Assembly: GCF_901000735.1 (NCBI RefSeq)
Contig: NC_081547.1
Location: 2,914,001-2,978,000 of the forward strand
Source of the DNA: Corylus avellana
Taxonomy: Eukaryota; Streptophyta; Magnoliopsida; Fagales; Betulaceae
Reading direction: 5' to 3'
DNA: 64,000 nt
The first letter of the stretch is position 1. Each line of letters begins with the position of its first letter. This document shows positions 1 through 10,644 of this stretch, piece by piece. Both the position numbers and the translations under genes were made by a program. The notes beneath the pieces are model-generated. The model saw nothing but the letters and a program-made list of their open reading frames with translations, ran no database searches and was not told where the DNA came from.

Positions 1-895
1 CCACGTCGACTGGTGACTTATAACCTCACTTTAGGTCCCTTGAATTTTCATTTTTGTTTTAAATGGGGTACTTTTGGCATTTTAATAAAAAAATGGTAAA
101 ATTAAAAATGGCTGAAATATTCAATACTGACAATGAAAATTTTTAGATTTCAAATATATGATTGCTAGACCACTTATAATTCGAAGGGTGGGTGTAATTC
201 AAATTTCCCCAAAAACTTTTCTTTGTTGGTTCCGTAAAATTCTCTTTCCAAGTAAAAAATGACTAGTCAAAAGCATATGCTAATCCAGTATAATGAACTA
301 AAATGGTCCACCATTTATTTAAGAAAAATGTTGTAAATTACATTTTTATCTTACTTTGTTGATATGGCAATGCCAATTAATCATTAGATCAACAACATTA
401 ACAATATAGGATAAAAGTGAGATAATAGTGTTGTTTCTAACCTAGGAACCCAAAAATTGATTTTGGGGAATTTAAACATGTTAGAAAATAGTTGACATTT
501 ATTAGAGTGAATCGAATGAAATTTCTTTGGAGGGAATTTGTATCCATTATTTATTGAATAAATAGAGTGAGGGTTCCACGTGTAGAGTTTATCTTGAATC
601 CAATTTAAGTTGAAATTGAGACATATGTCTCTTTGGACCATAAGATGATACGACTAAGCCCCTAAACCTAATTTGCCCCCTTAAGTTGCTCTTGCATAGA
701 TGGTAAACTACTTTATGAAGTGGAGTATTAGAATATCGTATACTACATATAAAAGTAGAAGCTTTCGTGCTTAGAAGTAGAAGCTTTCGTGCTTAGAATT
801 GCAACAAGTACAAGTCTTAAACTATTGACAAATGTCCTTTTAATATTCAAATCAAATAAGGAAACCAAATATATATATATATATATATATATTAA

Positions 896-1306
896 GGGAA
901 AAATACATTTTACTCCTCAGAACTATCCATTCATTTGCATTTTTAATCATAATGTTTAAAAAGTGTCACTTTACCCCTCCAAATTTTCAAATTATTGCAA
1001 TTCGACCATTCTAAGTTTTTTTTCTTCCCAAAATGCCCCCATCTCAAGTTTTTTTTTTTTTTTTTAAAAAAAAAAAATTAAAAATTAAGGGGTGGCAGGT
1101 CTAGGGTGGCCAGCCACCCCTTAATTTTTAATTTTTAATTTTTTTAACTTGGGATGTGGGCATTTTGGAAAAAAAAAAAAAAAAAAGTCAGAATGGTCGA
1201 ATTACAACAATTTGAAAGTTTGTGAGGTAAAGTGCCACTTTTTAAATATTAGGGTTAAAAGTATAAATATGTTGATAGTTCAGGGGGGGTAAAATGTATT
1301 TTTTCA
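896..1306. mobile_element. Foldback MITE, about 411 bp
   Basis: The two halves are long imperfect inverted repeats; the left arm has the AAATACATTTTAC-type end and the right arm its complement. A GC-rich core (ggggtggc...gccacccc) sits between poly-T and poly-A runs. The right flank is TTATATTAA, and the copy at 46588-47046 has this 9-bp sequence on both sides, so a 9-bp target duplication of Mutator-like type is likely. The unit at 26889 lacks the element, giving an empty site near 28100. Confidence 0.8.
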
Positions 1307-1880
1307 TTATATTAAAGAATTTAGAACAAATAACAAATTTAGCCCATCTAAGATTCTTCAAGATGAAAGACTTTTGCCCAAGAAGGTCTCGTATGAGAAA
1401 ACTCAAAATATTTTCATTATAATTACTTTTGCCCCAAAAATATTTTTGACAAAACAACTTCGGAAAAAAATTGTAGAAAATATTTTCATTCTGCTTTGGG
1501 TTTGGATATCATATACTAAAATATAAAAGCATAAACATTCAAGAGAATCACTTAAAGAATGTGACGGACAAGCGGTATTCTAAAATGTTGACAAGTGTCC
1601 ATTTAATTTCCAAATCAAATAATAATAAAAAAAAAACAAATCAAATCATATTGAGGATTCAGAACAAATAACAAATTGCATCTTTTTGCTAATTGGAGAC
1701 TTTCAAGTTGATAAATCATGTATTCTTTTGAGATTTGTGGAAAGCCCTTTTATCAAATGCGTTAATTAATAATTAATAATTTATATATATACAAAAATTT
1801 TGAATTTAAATTAAAAAAAAAAAAAAACTCACACATAGTGCAATTAATTAATTAAATAATTTGATATAAGTGAAGAGATT

Positions 1881-2255
1881 ATAGACACAAATTCTATAAA
1901 CTTTACGTTTTTGCTTCTCCAACTCTGTCTTCTCTTACCTCTCCGTTTCTCTTCTCTTCTCCTCTCATTGGCTTACATTGTTCCTGATAAGTACTTCATC
2001 AACTGTGGAGCGCCCGAGAACGTGACCATTGCCGATGGTAGGTGGGTCTTTGTTGGCAGCCGAGATTTCTCAGCTAGAAAAGGTAAAGCTGTCAAAAGCC
2101 GTAACTATTATGGTTTATTTGCTTATTTTACCGGAGATGCGCTTATGCCCGGTAGCATTTTCATATGCTTCCTTGAATTTGTTTCCTATTTTAGCCACAC
2201 AAAAAATCTCCATTTGAATTGCTCCAAAGCATTTATGTTCGGCACTCTAAATTAG
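1881..2255 (+). pseudogene. 5' relic of a type-2 malectin receptor-kinase gene, start codon lost
   Basis: The reading frame encodes a hydrophobic leader ending in SLAYIVPDKYFINCGAPE, closely matching the N-terminus of the intact gene at 60017 (SSAYTVPDKYFINCGASE). Homology runs through the G-x-x-DFSxxKGK motif and fades near base 2110; the rest of the frame is unrelated. The codon at 1881-1883 is ATA where the copy at 29222 has ATG, so no proper start remains. No second malectin half, membrane helix or kinase follows. It is a truncated relic repeated in every spacer copy. Confidence 0.8.
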
Positions 2256-2312
2256 GATTTTCCTTTTATTATTTTATTTATTATTATTTTTTTAACATTC
2301 ATATATTTAGTT

Positions 2313-2430
2313 CTCAATGTGTAACTCAATCAGTTGGATGTCACATCTTATAAAGTAAAGGTCACTAATTTGAATCTCCTTCTCCTTTCTCTTTTCTTGT
2401 GCATATATATTTAAAAAAGAAAAAAAATCA
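2313..2430 (+). mobile_element. tRNA-derived SINE
   Basis: A tRNA-like A box (taactcaatcagttgg) is followed about 35 bases later by a degenerate B box (ctaatttgaatctcc), then a pyrimidine stretch, TTGTGCATATAT and an A-rich tail. This is the head and tail pattern of short plant tRNA-derived SINEs. Related copies lie at 22917, 29681, 36834, 42413 and 47891. Confidence 0.65.
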
Positions 2431-2559
2431 TATATATGAAAATTTGTCCTTTTCTAATGTATATTTTTGAAAAATTGTCTTTTTCTAACATATGTTTTTG
2501 AAAAATTATCATTTTTTAAAGGGAAATATTAGGTGTTCGATCTCCTCATTTTAAGTGGA

Positions 2560-3252
2560 TATTATTTTCTAAAAAAAAAAAAAAGAAAAGAAAAAGCTCT
2601 TATTTCTTTCACCCTGTTTTTAGAAAGTAATATTTATCTAGGACTAGAAAAACATTTTAACTTTTTTTTTTTTTTTTTTTTTAACAGTCATATTTTTTAA
2701 ATTTCGTTTTTCCTAACAATTATATATATATTTTCAAAATTTGGACTTCTCACCATTATTAATCTAGGCATGGGGTGAATAAAATGTAATTTTGGGAAGA
2801 GCGTGGAAAAGAAAGAAAGAGAGAGAGACAGGAGGAGAAAATAAGAAAATGACAAAAAAAAAAAAAAAAAAAAAGTTGAACGAAAGAAAAAGTTTGAATA
2901 TTTTATGTTTTTTTTTTAAAAAAATAAAATAAAATTTGGGGACTAACCAACCAATGCTTCTTAACTAGTGGGGAAAATGATTATAAAAAGAAAAAAGAAA
3001 AAAGAAAAAAAAAACTAGCGGAGAACATTGTTCATGTTCCTCAGATATTTTTTCATAATAGGAAGACGAATAGTTAAAAAAAAAAATACATTTTACTATA
3101 ATAAAAAAAAATTATAATAATAAAATAATAATAAAATTTTTTTTTTTGCCTGTGATGCACGCCATGCGTAATTTCTATCACTACTCTTTTTCTTTTCAAA
3201 GTAAGAATTTTTCAACAGTAAAAAGGCGGAGGAGAATGCAATTAGAATCGGC

Positions 3253-3291
<39 letters not shown>

Positions 3292-3350
3292 AAATGGTCC
3301 GGGGTACAAGTTCCTTGCTGCTGGGTAGATGCAAAAGCTATTAACAACGC
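2560..3350. other. AT-rich spacer without recognisable gene
   Basis: The stretch holds homopolymer runs, purine-rich repeats (GAAAGAAAGAGAGAG) and the distal promoter region of the type-1 gene. No coding region is supported. Confidence 0.6.
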
Positions 3351-3554
3351 GGAGGAGGATGGAAGACTTTTCTTCCTTGGAAATGGCTTTGATTTGACTC
3401 TTACCTTTCAAACGTCTAAGTCAACACGAGAGTTTCTTCTACATCTGCTCAAGGCAATTTATGACGTCCACTACTTCCTCCATTCTTTACTGATAAGGTT
3501 CACTTTCAGTCTCCCACAAGAAAAGAGAAAAGGCAGCTCTCCTACCAATTTTCC

Positions 3555-3574
3555 ATGGAAAAACTTCATCTCCT
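3555..3574 (+). CDS. First 20 coding bases of a type-1 malectin receptor kinase, cut by gap
   Basis: The start codon is in the same CCATGGAAAAACTTCATCTC context as the genes at 17877 and 24151, and 200 bases upstream are identical to theirs. The gene then runs into the 100-N gap. The continuation is probably the sequence beginning at 17897 rather than anything in the following contig. Confidence 0.7.
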
Positions 3575-3674
3575 NNNNNNNNNNNNNNNNNNNNNNNNNN
3601 NNNNNNNNNNNNNNNNNNNNNNNNNNNNNNNNNNNNNNNNNNNNNNNNNNNNNNNNNNNNNNNNNNNNNNNNNN
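3575..3674. other. Assembly gap (100 N)
   Basis: Exactly 100 undetermined bases, the same size as the two other gaps, so the length is a placeholder and not a measured distance. Confidence 0.99.
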
Positions 3675-3835
3675 ATGGGGTGGCCCACACTATAAAAATC
3701 ATGGACTATATTGACGTGGCTAAATAAACACGTCAATAATTTATTGACATGCAAAAAAGGCACCGTCCCATACATTCGTACTATACACCGTCTCAGACAC
3801 GGTCGCAGAACCCTGAGAACTCCTCATTCTAACAG

Positions 3836-3973
3836 ATGACAGATAAGATTAGAGAACTTGAAGAGGAGCGGACACAACAAATATGTGCGATGGATGAGAT
3901 GGTCAAACAGATTGAAGAACAAAAAGTTCATATAGCAGAGAAAGATGTCATCTTTGAGGCTCGTTTTCGCTAG
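3836..3973 (+). pseudogene. Remnant of an En/Spm-type transposase C-terminus
   Basis: A 45-codon frame begins MTDKIRELEEERTQQ and is a charged coiled-coil rich in Glu, Lys and Gln. It ends at a TAG followed by LEAILA-like sequence. Plant En/Spm (Ptta) transposase-family proteins often end in such a coiled coil, and the frame lies inside the CACTA element. The assignment rests on composition and position, not on a catalytic domain. Confidence 0.45.
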
Positions 3974-4589
3974 CTTGAAGCCATACTCGCGTGCTCGCGT
4001 CGACCTCTGGATCCATGCTCGACAGAGGTAATACTATATTTGTGTTGTTTTTGTTATTCTTCAGTTAGCATAACTATAGTCTGCATCGATCACTTTAACT
4101 GTTAGAATTGTGTATCCACAAGAGTCTTAATTAGCAACGCATTGTTCTTGGGGTTCATTTTAAAACTAACGTATATTTGCATCACTGTATATCTGTGTTT
4201 TGGATTTTTTTATTGATTATCATTGGTTCACAACTCATTTGCAGGTAATGCAGATTAAGCATTGGGGATGACTATGTTGACTTGGACTAAGCACGTGGTT
4301 TCTCATCGCTATTTGTTAAGTTTTATATATATTTTGTTACTATTTGTTGATCTATATAGTTAGATCAAACTATATGTTTGTTGAGACTAGTTGAAACTTG
4401 TTTGTAGCAGATATAACATAGTTTGATTGTATATTTATTTTGTGTTGTGTTTGAACGTATTTTTGATGTATATATTTGTTTTGTTTTGTGTTGTGTTGAA
4501 ACGTAGTATATGTGTTGAAATTTAGTTTAATTAATTTATGTTAGAATTTCATATGTATTGGATGTATATGCAAATTGAATTGGAATTTT

Positions 4590-5300
4590 ATATGTGTATT
4601 AGGTTGGATATATTGGATTAACTGGATGTATTGGATATGTTTGATGTATTGGATTAATTGAATGTATTGGATATGTTTGATGTATTGGATTAATTGGATA
4701 TATTAGATATGTTTGATGTATTAGATTAATTGGATGTATTGAATATGTTTGATTTATTGGATTAATTGGATGTATTGGATATGTTTGAAATAGGGTTGGA
4801 TAGGTTTGAAGTATTGAATTAATTGGATGTATTGGATATCTTTGATGTGTTTGTAATGGGGCTAGATATGTTTGATGTATTTGATTAATTGGATGTATTG
4901 GATATGTTTGATGTATTGAAGATTTTGATGTATTGGATTAATTTGATGTATTTGATATGTTTAATGTATTGGATATGTTTGAAATGGGGTTGGATATGTT
5001 TGCTGTATTTGATTAATTTGATGTATTGGATATGTTTGAAATGGGGTTGGATATGTTTGTTGTATTTGATTAATTGGATGTATTGGATGTGTTTGATGTA
5101 TTGGAGATTTTGATGTATTGGATATATTTGATGTATTGGATTTATTGGATGTATTGGATTGAATTGAATGTATTGGATTTGATGTATTAAATTGAATGTA
5201 TATTGAATATATATTGGATATATATTAAATGTATTGGATGTATTAGATATTGAATATATTGGATTGAATGTATATTGGATATATATTGAATATATTGGAT
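4590..5300. repeat. Minisatellite inside the CACTA element
   Basis: Degenerate tandem copies of TTGGATGTATTGGATATG-like units, with a 12-base sub-period (TGTATTGGAT core) and a higher-order period near 36. The open frame at 4889-5113 is produced by the repeat and is not a gene. Confidence 0.9.
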
Positions 5301-5570
5301 ATCAGGTTAATACGTAAATCTGGGTAAATAATTTAGAAAATATATAAATGAAAAAAAAAAAAAAGATTTTTGACGTGTCAAACGGTGTGGCACGTCAAAA
5401 TTTTTTGACGTGGTGAAAATGCCACGTAAAAAACTTAGATTTTTTTACACCCGCCCTTTTAACCGTTGAGACACGTAAAAAATGACACGTCAGAAGGGTT
5501 TTCTAACGTGTCAGTACCATTGACACGTCAGAAATTGTTGATAAAAAAAAAAAACTCGATTTTTGTAGTG

Positions 5571-7037
5571 CCACCCCTCCACCCTAGGGGTGGCTTGCGG
5601 GCCACCTCAAACCACACATGCCACCTTGGTCACCATTCAATTTTTATTTTTTTATTTTTAATTTTTTTTAATTTTTAGATTTAAATTTTAAAATTAAATT
5701 AATGAAAAAAAATAATATTTGAATGAGATGAAACGATGCGTTTTGATTGGGGCTAACGGCTGTTATAAAATTTTGACGGTAGAGATTTTATTGTCATTTC
5801 GATTGACCTAGGAAATAAATTTTCGAAGAAAAAAAACTTAAGGATTTTTAAATTTTGGAGAGTTGACTCAAGAACTTATTATATAATTACCCTAAAAAAA
5901 TGAAAGAAATTTATTTTGTAGTAATTTTTTATTTAAATAATAAAAAAAAGTTATTGATGTGATATAAAAAGTAAGAATGTTGAGAATTGATTTTGAGATG
6001 AATAGTATCAAGCATTTTTTTTTGTTGGTTAGGGGGCCTTTGGCAAATGGCCCCATTGGGTTGCACTCACAGTCCACTTGGTTAGCTCATGCACACTACA
6101 CGATTGAGCTTGTTGCGCCAAAAAGCTTATAGAATCATAAATTAAACGGGAACGTTGCACTGTTTGCAAACCCGACATTAAATTAACATGTTTATATTAA
6201 GTGATTTGATCAGTTTAATTAAATAAGTTGGGTTATGATTGTTTATATACATATTTGGATATGATCCAAACTCGACACGTAACTTTAGGACTAACAATCT
6301 TTTATTTGACCCGCAAACTTTACACGCGAAGAAGAACGGCCGCCTCTAGGTACATGCAAGAAATCATTAGGGCTAGGGTTGCTATCATAGGCCCAATTTT
6401 CTTAGTTATCTGATCCAACTGAATTGAGCCCGATATGGCTCAGATTTTAGGATTGGTGTTATATATATATAGCGATGACCTTGGTTCATTAAGGAAGCCT
6501 GATTTTGATCATGGACTAGGCTTAGATTTTAGACTTGATTGACTTTTTTTTTTTTTTTACTAAGCAAATATGGGAAAACAGGGAGGGGAAAAACATTAAT
6601 GGAAAAATAAAAGGTAAAGTTTATGCCTTAAATTTACAAGAATAGGTAAAATCGACGAAATTGCAAAATCATTTCTTCTTTTTTTCCTTTAAACAAAGCA
6701 TAGATCTTGTTTGTGTGGCCACCCTCGTCGGTTTTTTGGTGGAGAATTCTCTGCCAATTTAAGACGTTGACCACGTCAATTGGAGTTTCTCCTCTATCAC
6801 CTACTTGATCAGCTTGTCTTTATTTGAAATGAATTTGCTGATGCAGACATGTTTCAAATTTGGCAGTGCCCCACTCCAAATTTGGAACATAACATTCTAC
6901 ATTTCGGACGTCAAAGTCAACAACGGCTGTAGGTTAATCTTGTACGTACATTTTAGCCATTCGGGTCGATGCTTGTTTACTATATAAACTTCCCTCGATC
7001 GCATGGCTGATAGGGTACTCAGGAAAACACAATTCCC
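5571..7037. other. Spacer upstream of first malectin-only gene
   Basis: It starts with the GC-rich core of a foldback-like element (ccacccct...aggggtggc) interrupted by the CACTA insertion, then AT-rich sequence. From about 6055 to 7037 it is paralogous to 9645-10644 and partly to 12690-13164, so spacer and gene were duplicated together. No gene is supported in it. Confidence 0.6.
6768..6988 (+). promoter_or_regulatory. Promoter of malectin-only gene at 7038: W-boxes, GGACGTCA, TATA box
   Basis: TTGACC lies near 6769, GGACGTCA at 6906-6913 directly followed by AGTCAA (a W-box on the other strand) at 6915-6920, and TATATAAA at 6981-6988, about 50 bases before the ATG. TGACG motifs are bound by TGA-type bZIP factors and W-boxes by WRKY factors. 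Paralogous promoters keep parts of this block. Binding is inferred from the motifs only. Confidence 0.5.
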
Positions 7038-8207
7038 ATGGAAAAGCTCTGTTTTTCCCCAATGGCTCATTTCACTCTCTTTCTTCTTCAAATCCTTTCT
7101 CTTCTACTTGTCTCCTCGGCTCAAACTCGCCCAGCTAAATATTTTATGAATTGTGGGTCAAAGTCTGACATACCTGTCAACGATCGAACCTTCTTTGGGG
7201 ACATGAATCCCGGCACCTTCTCTGTTGGAAAAAGCTATCCTATTAGTGCCAAGGCAGCAACAAATAATCCTCTTTATCAAACAGCAAGAATATTCTTAAA
7301 CCCATCTTCATATGAGTTTGATATAATTGATCATGGCGTTTATTATGTTCGTCTCCATTTCTATCCGTACATGATAGGGAAGGCTAATGTGGTCGCTAAC
7401 ATCTCATTCAACGTTTCAGTTACTAATTCTACGCTCTTGTCAGAGTTTAGTGCTAAACAGACTAATAATTTACCAGTGATTGAGGAGTTCTTAGTCACTA
7501 TCTTCGAAAGCAAGTTCAGCATCAACTTTATTCCTGAAGCAAAATCTTTAGCTTTCGTGAACGCCATAGAAGTCTTTCTATTCGCCCCAAATCTGAAATT
7601 CCTCTTAATTGATATTCCTGTGGTTAGTGGTAGGGGGATAAGCAGAAACTACTCAGGCGATGGACCGGATGTTTTACACACACTTCACAGGATCAATGTT
7701 GGAGGTCCACTTCACAATGACTCACTGTGGAGGACTTGGATACCGGATGATCCTTACGTCCCTGATTTAAGATATGGAAAAAATTGTCCCGCTTTTAAGG
7801 GTGCGCTTAGGTACAATGTTCTTGATGCTTCTAAAGATTCTGCCTCGGATCTTGTCTACAGCACTTGCAAAGAATTGTCTATAGAGACTGGTGTCATAAC
7901 TTGGCAGCTTGATGTGAGTAAGAGTACCATACACATGCTTCGGCTGCACTTCTGCGACATTGTTAGCACAACGGCTGCTGTCGCAAAGTTCGATCTTACT
8001 TTGTATGAGTTTTACGCTGGTGAGATCTATGCTACAGATGGTAACCAAGTTGAGCGGTTGGATGCTCCATTTTACTATGATTTTTTGATTGAGTCAGATG
8101 CTTTGGGACTTGCAATTGTTACCATAACGCCCAGAGCGGACTCTAAAAGTAAAAATGCATATCTGAATGGAATAGAGGTTTTTGAGTTAACCAAGCGATT
8201 GAATTAA
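7038..8207 (+). CDS. Secreted malectin-like domain protein, no kinase
   Basis: The 389-residue product has a signal peptide of about 28 residues ending VSSAQ, then PAKYFMNCGSKSD, the usual opening of a malectin-like domain. Two malectin-like halves follow (about residues 30-200 and 215-385), with conserved markers YYVRLHFYP, FVNAIEVF, RINVGGP, LWRTWIPDD, LRLHFCDIV and YLNGIEVFEL. The frame stops after LTKRLN where receptor members continue into a membrane helix and kinase. No GPI-type hydrophobic tail is seen, so the protein should be soluble in the apoplast. Related ectodomains of CrRLK1L receptors bind RALF peptides or wall material; a role here as ligand sink or co-receptor is inference. 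The start is the ATG in CCCATGGAAAAG, 50 bases after a TATA box. Confidence 0.88.
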   Translation: MEKLCFSPMAHFTLFLLQILSLLLVSSAQTRPAKYFMNCGSKSDIPVNDRTFFGDMNPGTFSVGKSYPISAKAATNNPLYQTARIFLNPSSYEFDIIDHGVYYVRLHFYPYMIGKANVVANISFNVSVTNSTLLSEFSAKQTNNLPVIEEFLVTIFESKFSINFIPEAKSLAFVNAIEVFLFAPNLKFLLIDIPVVSGRGISRNYSGDGPDVLHTLHRINVGGPLHNDSLWRTWIPDDPYVPDLRYGKNCPAFKGALRYNVLDASKDSASDLVYSTCKELSIETGVITWQLDVSKSTIHMLRLHFCDIVSTTAAVAKFDLTLYEFYAGEIYATDGNQVERLDAPFYYDFLIESDALGLAIVTITPRADSKSKNAYLNGIEVFELTKRLN

Positions 8208-10193
8208 TTGGTGGGCGAAGGAGATGAGATCATCATCATCCGCGAATAAACAGATTTTGTTAATAAATAATGATTTTTCCTATCGTTTTTTCATCTCATC
8301 TTATAAATTCAATAAATCAAATCATTAGATTTGTAAATTCATGTGAATCCCACACGAATCCAATAGTACACGAAGATTGTTGAAAAATGAATAACTTATA
8401 TTATTTCTCTTTTGTAAATATCTCAATGCTCAGACATGTATTTCTATTATAAGCTCAATTGAGGATTAATGTTGCGACTGTTTGTGTTAAAACATTTCAA
8501 CTTTTGAAAGAGACTTGTATCTAATTGACACTCTTAATTAGCATCAAAGTTATATCAAAACTTCAATGTATTTATATCTATAGCTCAATTAAACTTAGTC
8601 GATATCAGATGATAATGTAAATAACAGTAAATCAAAACATGCCAACTGCCAAGAACGTAAAGCAAATTTATAATTATATATATAAAACATAATAGTACTC
8701 ATACATGCAATATTTCTTATGTGTTTAACCCCCACTAACAAGAACTTGGTGTTAAGTGTTTAACCCCTACTTAACCGGGTAATGGATCAAGCGTTTAACT
8801 CCTGCTTAACATTGGGTAATTATGCATGTCTTTAACCCCCACTTATAGGATCATGGGTTAAGCGTTTAACCCTTGGTTAACATTGGGTCATGACGCAAGT
8901 GTTTAACTCCCATTCACAGGATCACGGGTCAAGTATTTAATTAACCCCGCTCAATTGGGTCATAATGTAAGTATTTAACTCCTGCTCACAGGATCATGGG
9001 TCAAGCATTTAACCCGGCCCGCTCAACATTTACATCATGACCTAATGTTGACCCATGATCCTCTTAAGTGATCCAATGGTCCAACAGTTCCCACCAGCCA
9101 GGGAGGAATGATAGAATCCTAGTTCGACTCTTTACTCGTTTATGATGTGTCATCCTACGCTGATGTAATTAGAAAAAAAAAAAAAAAATCCCTTGCTGAT
9201 GTCAGATACAATGACATATGAGGTTGAATTAAGCAATTATGTAGTCGGAAAGAGCATTAATTGTGACTAGTTCTTTGGGGATAATACCCAAATGGACAAG
9301 GATCCTCTCATTTTTAAATGAGTATCCATTTGATTATTTTGGATTTGAAGTTTACACTTTTAATGGTATATATAATTTTACATTATTTAAATTTGAATTC
9401 TTTGAAGTAATACCCAAATGGACAATGACCATTTTCTTTTTAAATGAAATTGGTATGATTTAAAGTTTGTGCATTTAATAGTGTATATGATTTTACATTA
9501 TTTAAATATTTAAATTTAAATAATGTAACTTCATATATACTGTTAGATGCATTAACTTTAAATATTAAATATAAAATTGAGAGGATATGGCGTGTTTAGG
9601 GTGGACGACTGGACGTGAAATCGGCACCTAACCGAACCGAATGAAAATATTGGGTTGCACCTTCAGTCCACTCGATTAGCTCACGCATACTGTGATTAAG
9701 CTTGTTGCACCAAAAAGCATATAGAAATTACATCTTTTGTGAACTCAACATGAAATTAGCGAGTTAAAGATTGAATGGTTTAACCCATTTAATTCAATGA
9801 GTCATTAACCTATATAATTTTATATAAATATCTTGACATCATCTAAATTCAGCACGCTAATAATAACAGCAGCCTCTAACTACATGCAAAGAAATCATTA
9901 GGACTAGGGTTGCTATCATAGGCCCAATTTTCTTAGTTTATCTGGTCCAACTGAATTGAGATCGGTATAACGACCTTGGTTCATTAAGGCAACCTGATTT
10001 TGACCCTGGCCAGGGATAGATTTTTGGCCTGAATTTACAAGAATAGGTAAAATCATTTCTCCCTTGAACTTGCCAATTCCTGTAAACAGCATCTTGTTGT
10101 GTGGCTACCCTTCTCGTTTTCCTTTTTCCTTCCAGTGGTTGAGAACTCTTTGCCAATTTAATTAAGATGCTGACCTCGTCAATTGGAGTCGGA
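8208..10193. other. Spacer between first and second malectin-only genes
   Basis: It contains a minisatellite (8705-9035), a tandemly duplicated AT-rich block (9283-9390 and 9410-9505) inside a larger imperfect foldback ending near 9590, and from about 9645 a copy of the upstream region of the first gene. No coding region is supported. Confidence 0.6.
8705..9035. repeat. Minisatellite with GTTTAACCCC motif
   Basis: About eight degenerate copies of an element carrying GTGTTTAACCCC followed by TGGGTCAT or GGATCATGGGTCAAG, with a period near 37-40 bases and alternating subtypes. A shorter copy of the array (about 12510-12640) lies downstream of the next gene, so the array predates the gene duplication and then changed copy number. 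Confidence 0.8.
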
Positions 10194-10201
10194 TGCAAAA
10201 C

Positions 10202-10363
10202 TCGGGTAATTTTAAGTGGCTTACTTATGTCCTACTAAAAATGATGTGGCTATTAAAATCACTATTGAGCTTGTGATTGATCATTATTGAATTTTGATTA
10301 AATAATGATTTTAATAGCCACATCATTTTTAATAGGATACAAATAAGTCACCTAGAATTACTC
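10202..10363. mobile_element. Hairpin MITE with 8-bp target duplication
   Basis: The element is flanked by TGCAAAAC at 10194-10201 and 10364-10371. Its arms are inverted repeats of about 65 bases sharing AAAAATGATGTGGCTATTAA. An 8-bp duplication fits a hAT-like family. Confidence 0.85.
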
Positions 10364-10545
10364 TGCAAAACCCTTTAAAGATCAAGCTGGGAAGACTTAT
10401 CTTTATTTGAAATGAATTTGCTTCTTCATTTTTTTTTTTCAAATTTGGAACAAAACATTCTACATTTCAGACATCAAAATCAACAACAACAGCTGTATGT
10501 TGTTCTAGATTTTCAAATTTGGCGGGTGCTTGTTTACTATAAACG

Positions 10546-10595
10546 GATCTGGCTTATATGTAGTTATTAAAATAACAGCATGTAAGTCAGATCCA
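10546..10595. mobile_element. 50-bp micro-MITE inserted in the TATA box region
   Basis: The 50 bases begin GGATCTGGCTTATATG and end with the near-perfect complement (CATGTAAGTCAGATCC). Both sides carry the 9-base sequence ACTATAAAC (10537-10545 and 10596-10604). The paralogous promoter at 6978 has one uninterrupted TATA box, so the insertion duplicated the TATA element of the next gene. Confidence 0.88.
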
Positions 10596-10644
10596 CTATA
10601 AACACTCCTCGCTCAGGAAACAATTAAATTCTTACAAACTTTCC

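Larger units (their letters stand above)
1..3574 (+). repeat. Tandem repeat unit, copy 1 (spacer part, cut by gap)
   Basis: This segment matches 20605-24170 at a constant offset of 20604 over about the first 2.4 kb, with only scattered differences, then at slightly shifted offsets because of homopolymer changes. It holds a foldback MITE, a dead 5' end of a type-2 receptor-kinase gene, a tRNA-type SINE and the promoter and first 20 coding bases of a type-1 receptor-kinase gene. Related but more diverged spacers lie at 26889-30796 and 45730-48972. It is the spacer of a recently amplified array. Confidence 0.9.
3688..5570. mobile_element. Non-autonomous CACTA (En/Spm) transposon
   Basis: The left end reads CACTATAAAAATC and the right end is the complement of CACTACAAAAATC, the diagnostic CACTA terminus. 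Both sides carry the 3-bp target duplication CCA (3685-3687 and 5571-5573). Subterminal TGACACGTCA and TGACGTG-type motifs are repeated near both ends, as is usual in this superfamily. The inside holds only a short transposase-like tail (3836-3973) and a long minisatellite (about 4590-5300), so it cannot move by itself. Confidence 0.9.

Noticed and set aside
384..641. 85-codon minus-strand frame repeated in each spacer (20988, 27273, 46114)
   Set aside because: It recurs only because the spacer is duplicated; it has no recognisable domain and AT-rich codon use.
2313..2430. Functional tRNA gene
   Set aside because: The boxes resemble tRNA promoters, but there is no cloverleaf or CCA-side stem, and an A-rich tail follows; it is a SINE.
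4889..5113. 74-codon open frame
   Set aside because: It is generated by the TGTATTGGAT minisatellite inside the CACTA element.
8705..9035. CRISPR-like repeat array
   Set aside because: Repeats are degenerate without unique spacers, and the DNA is plant nuclear; it is a minisatellite.
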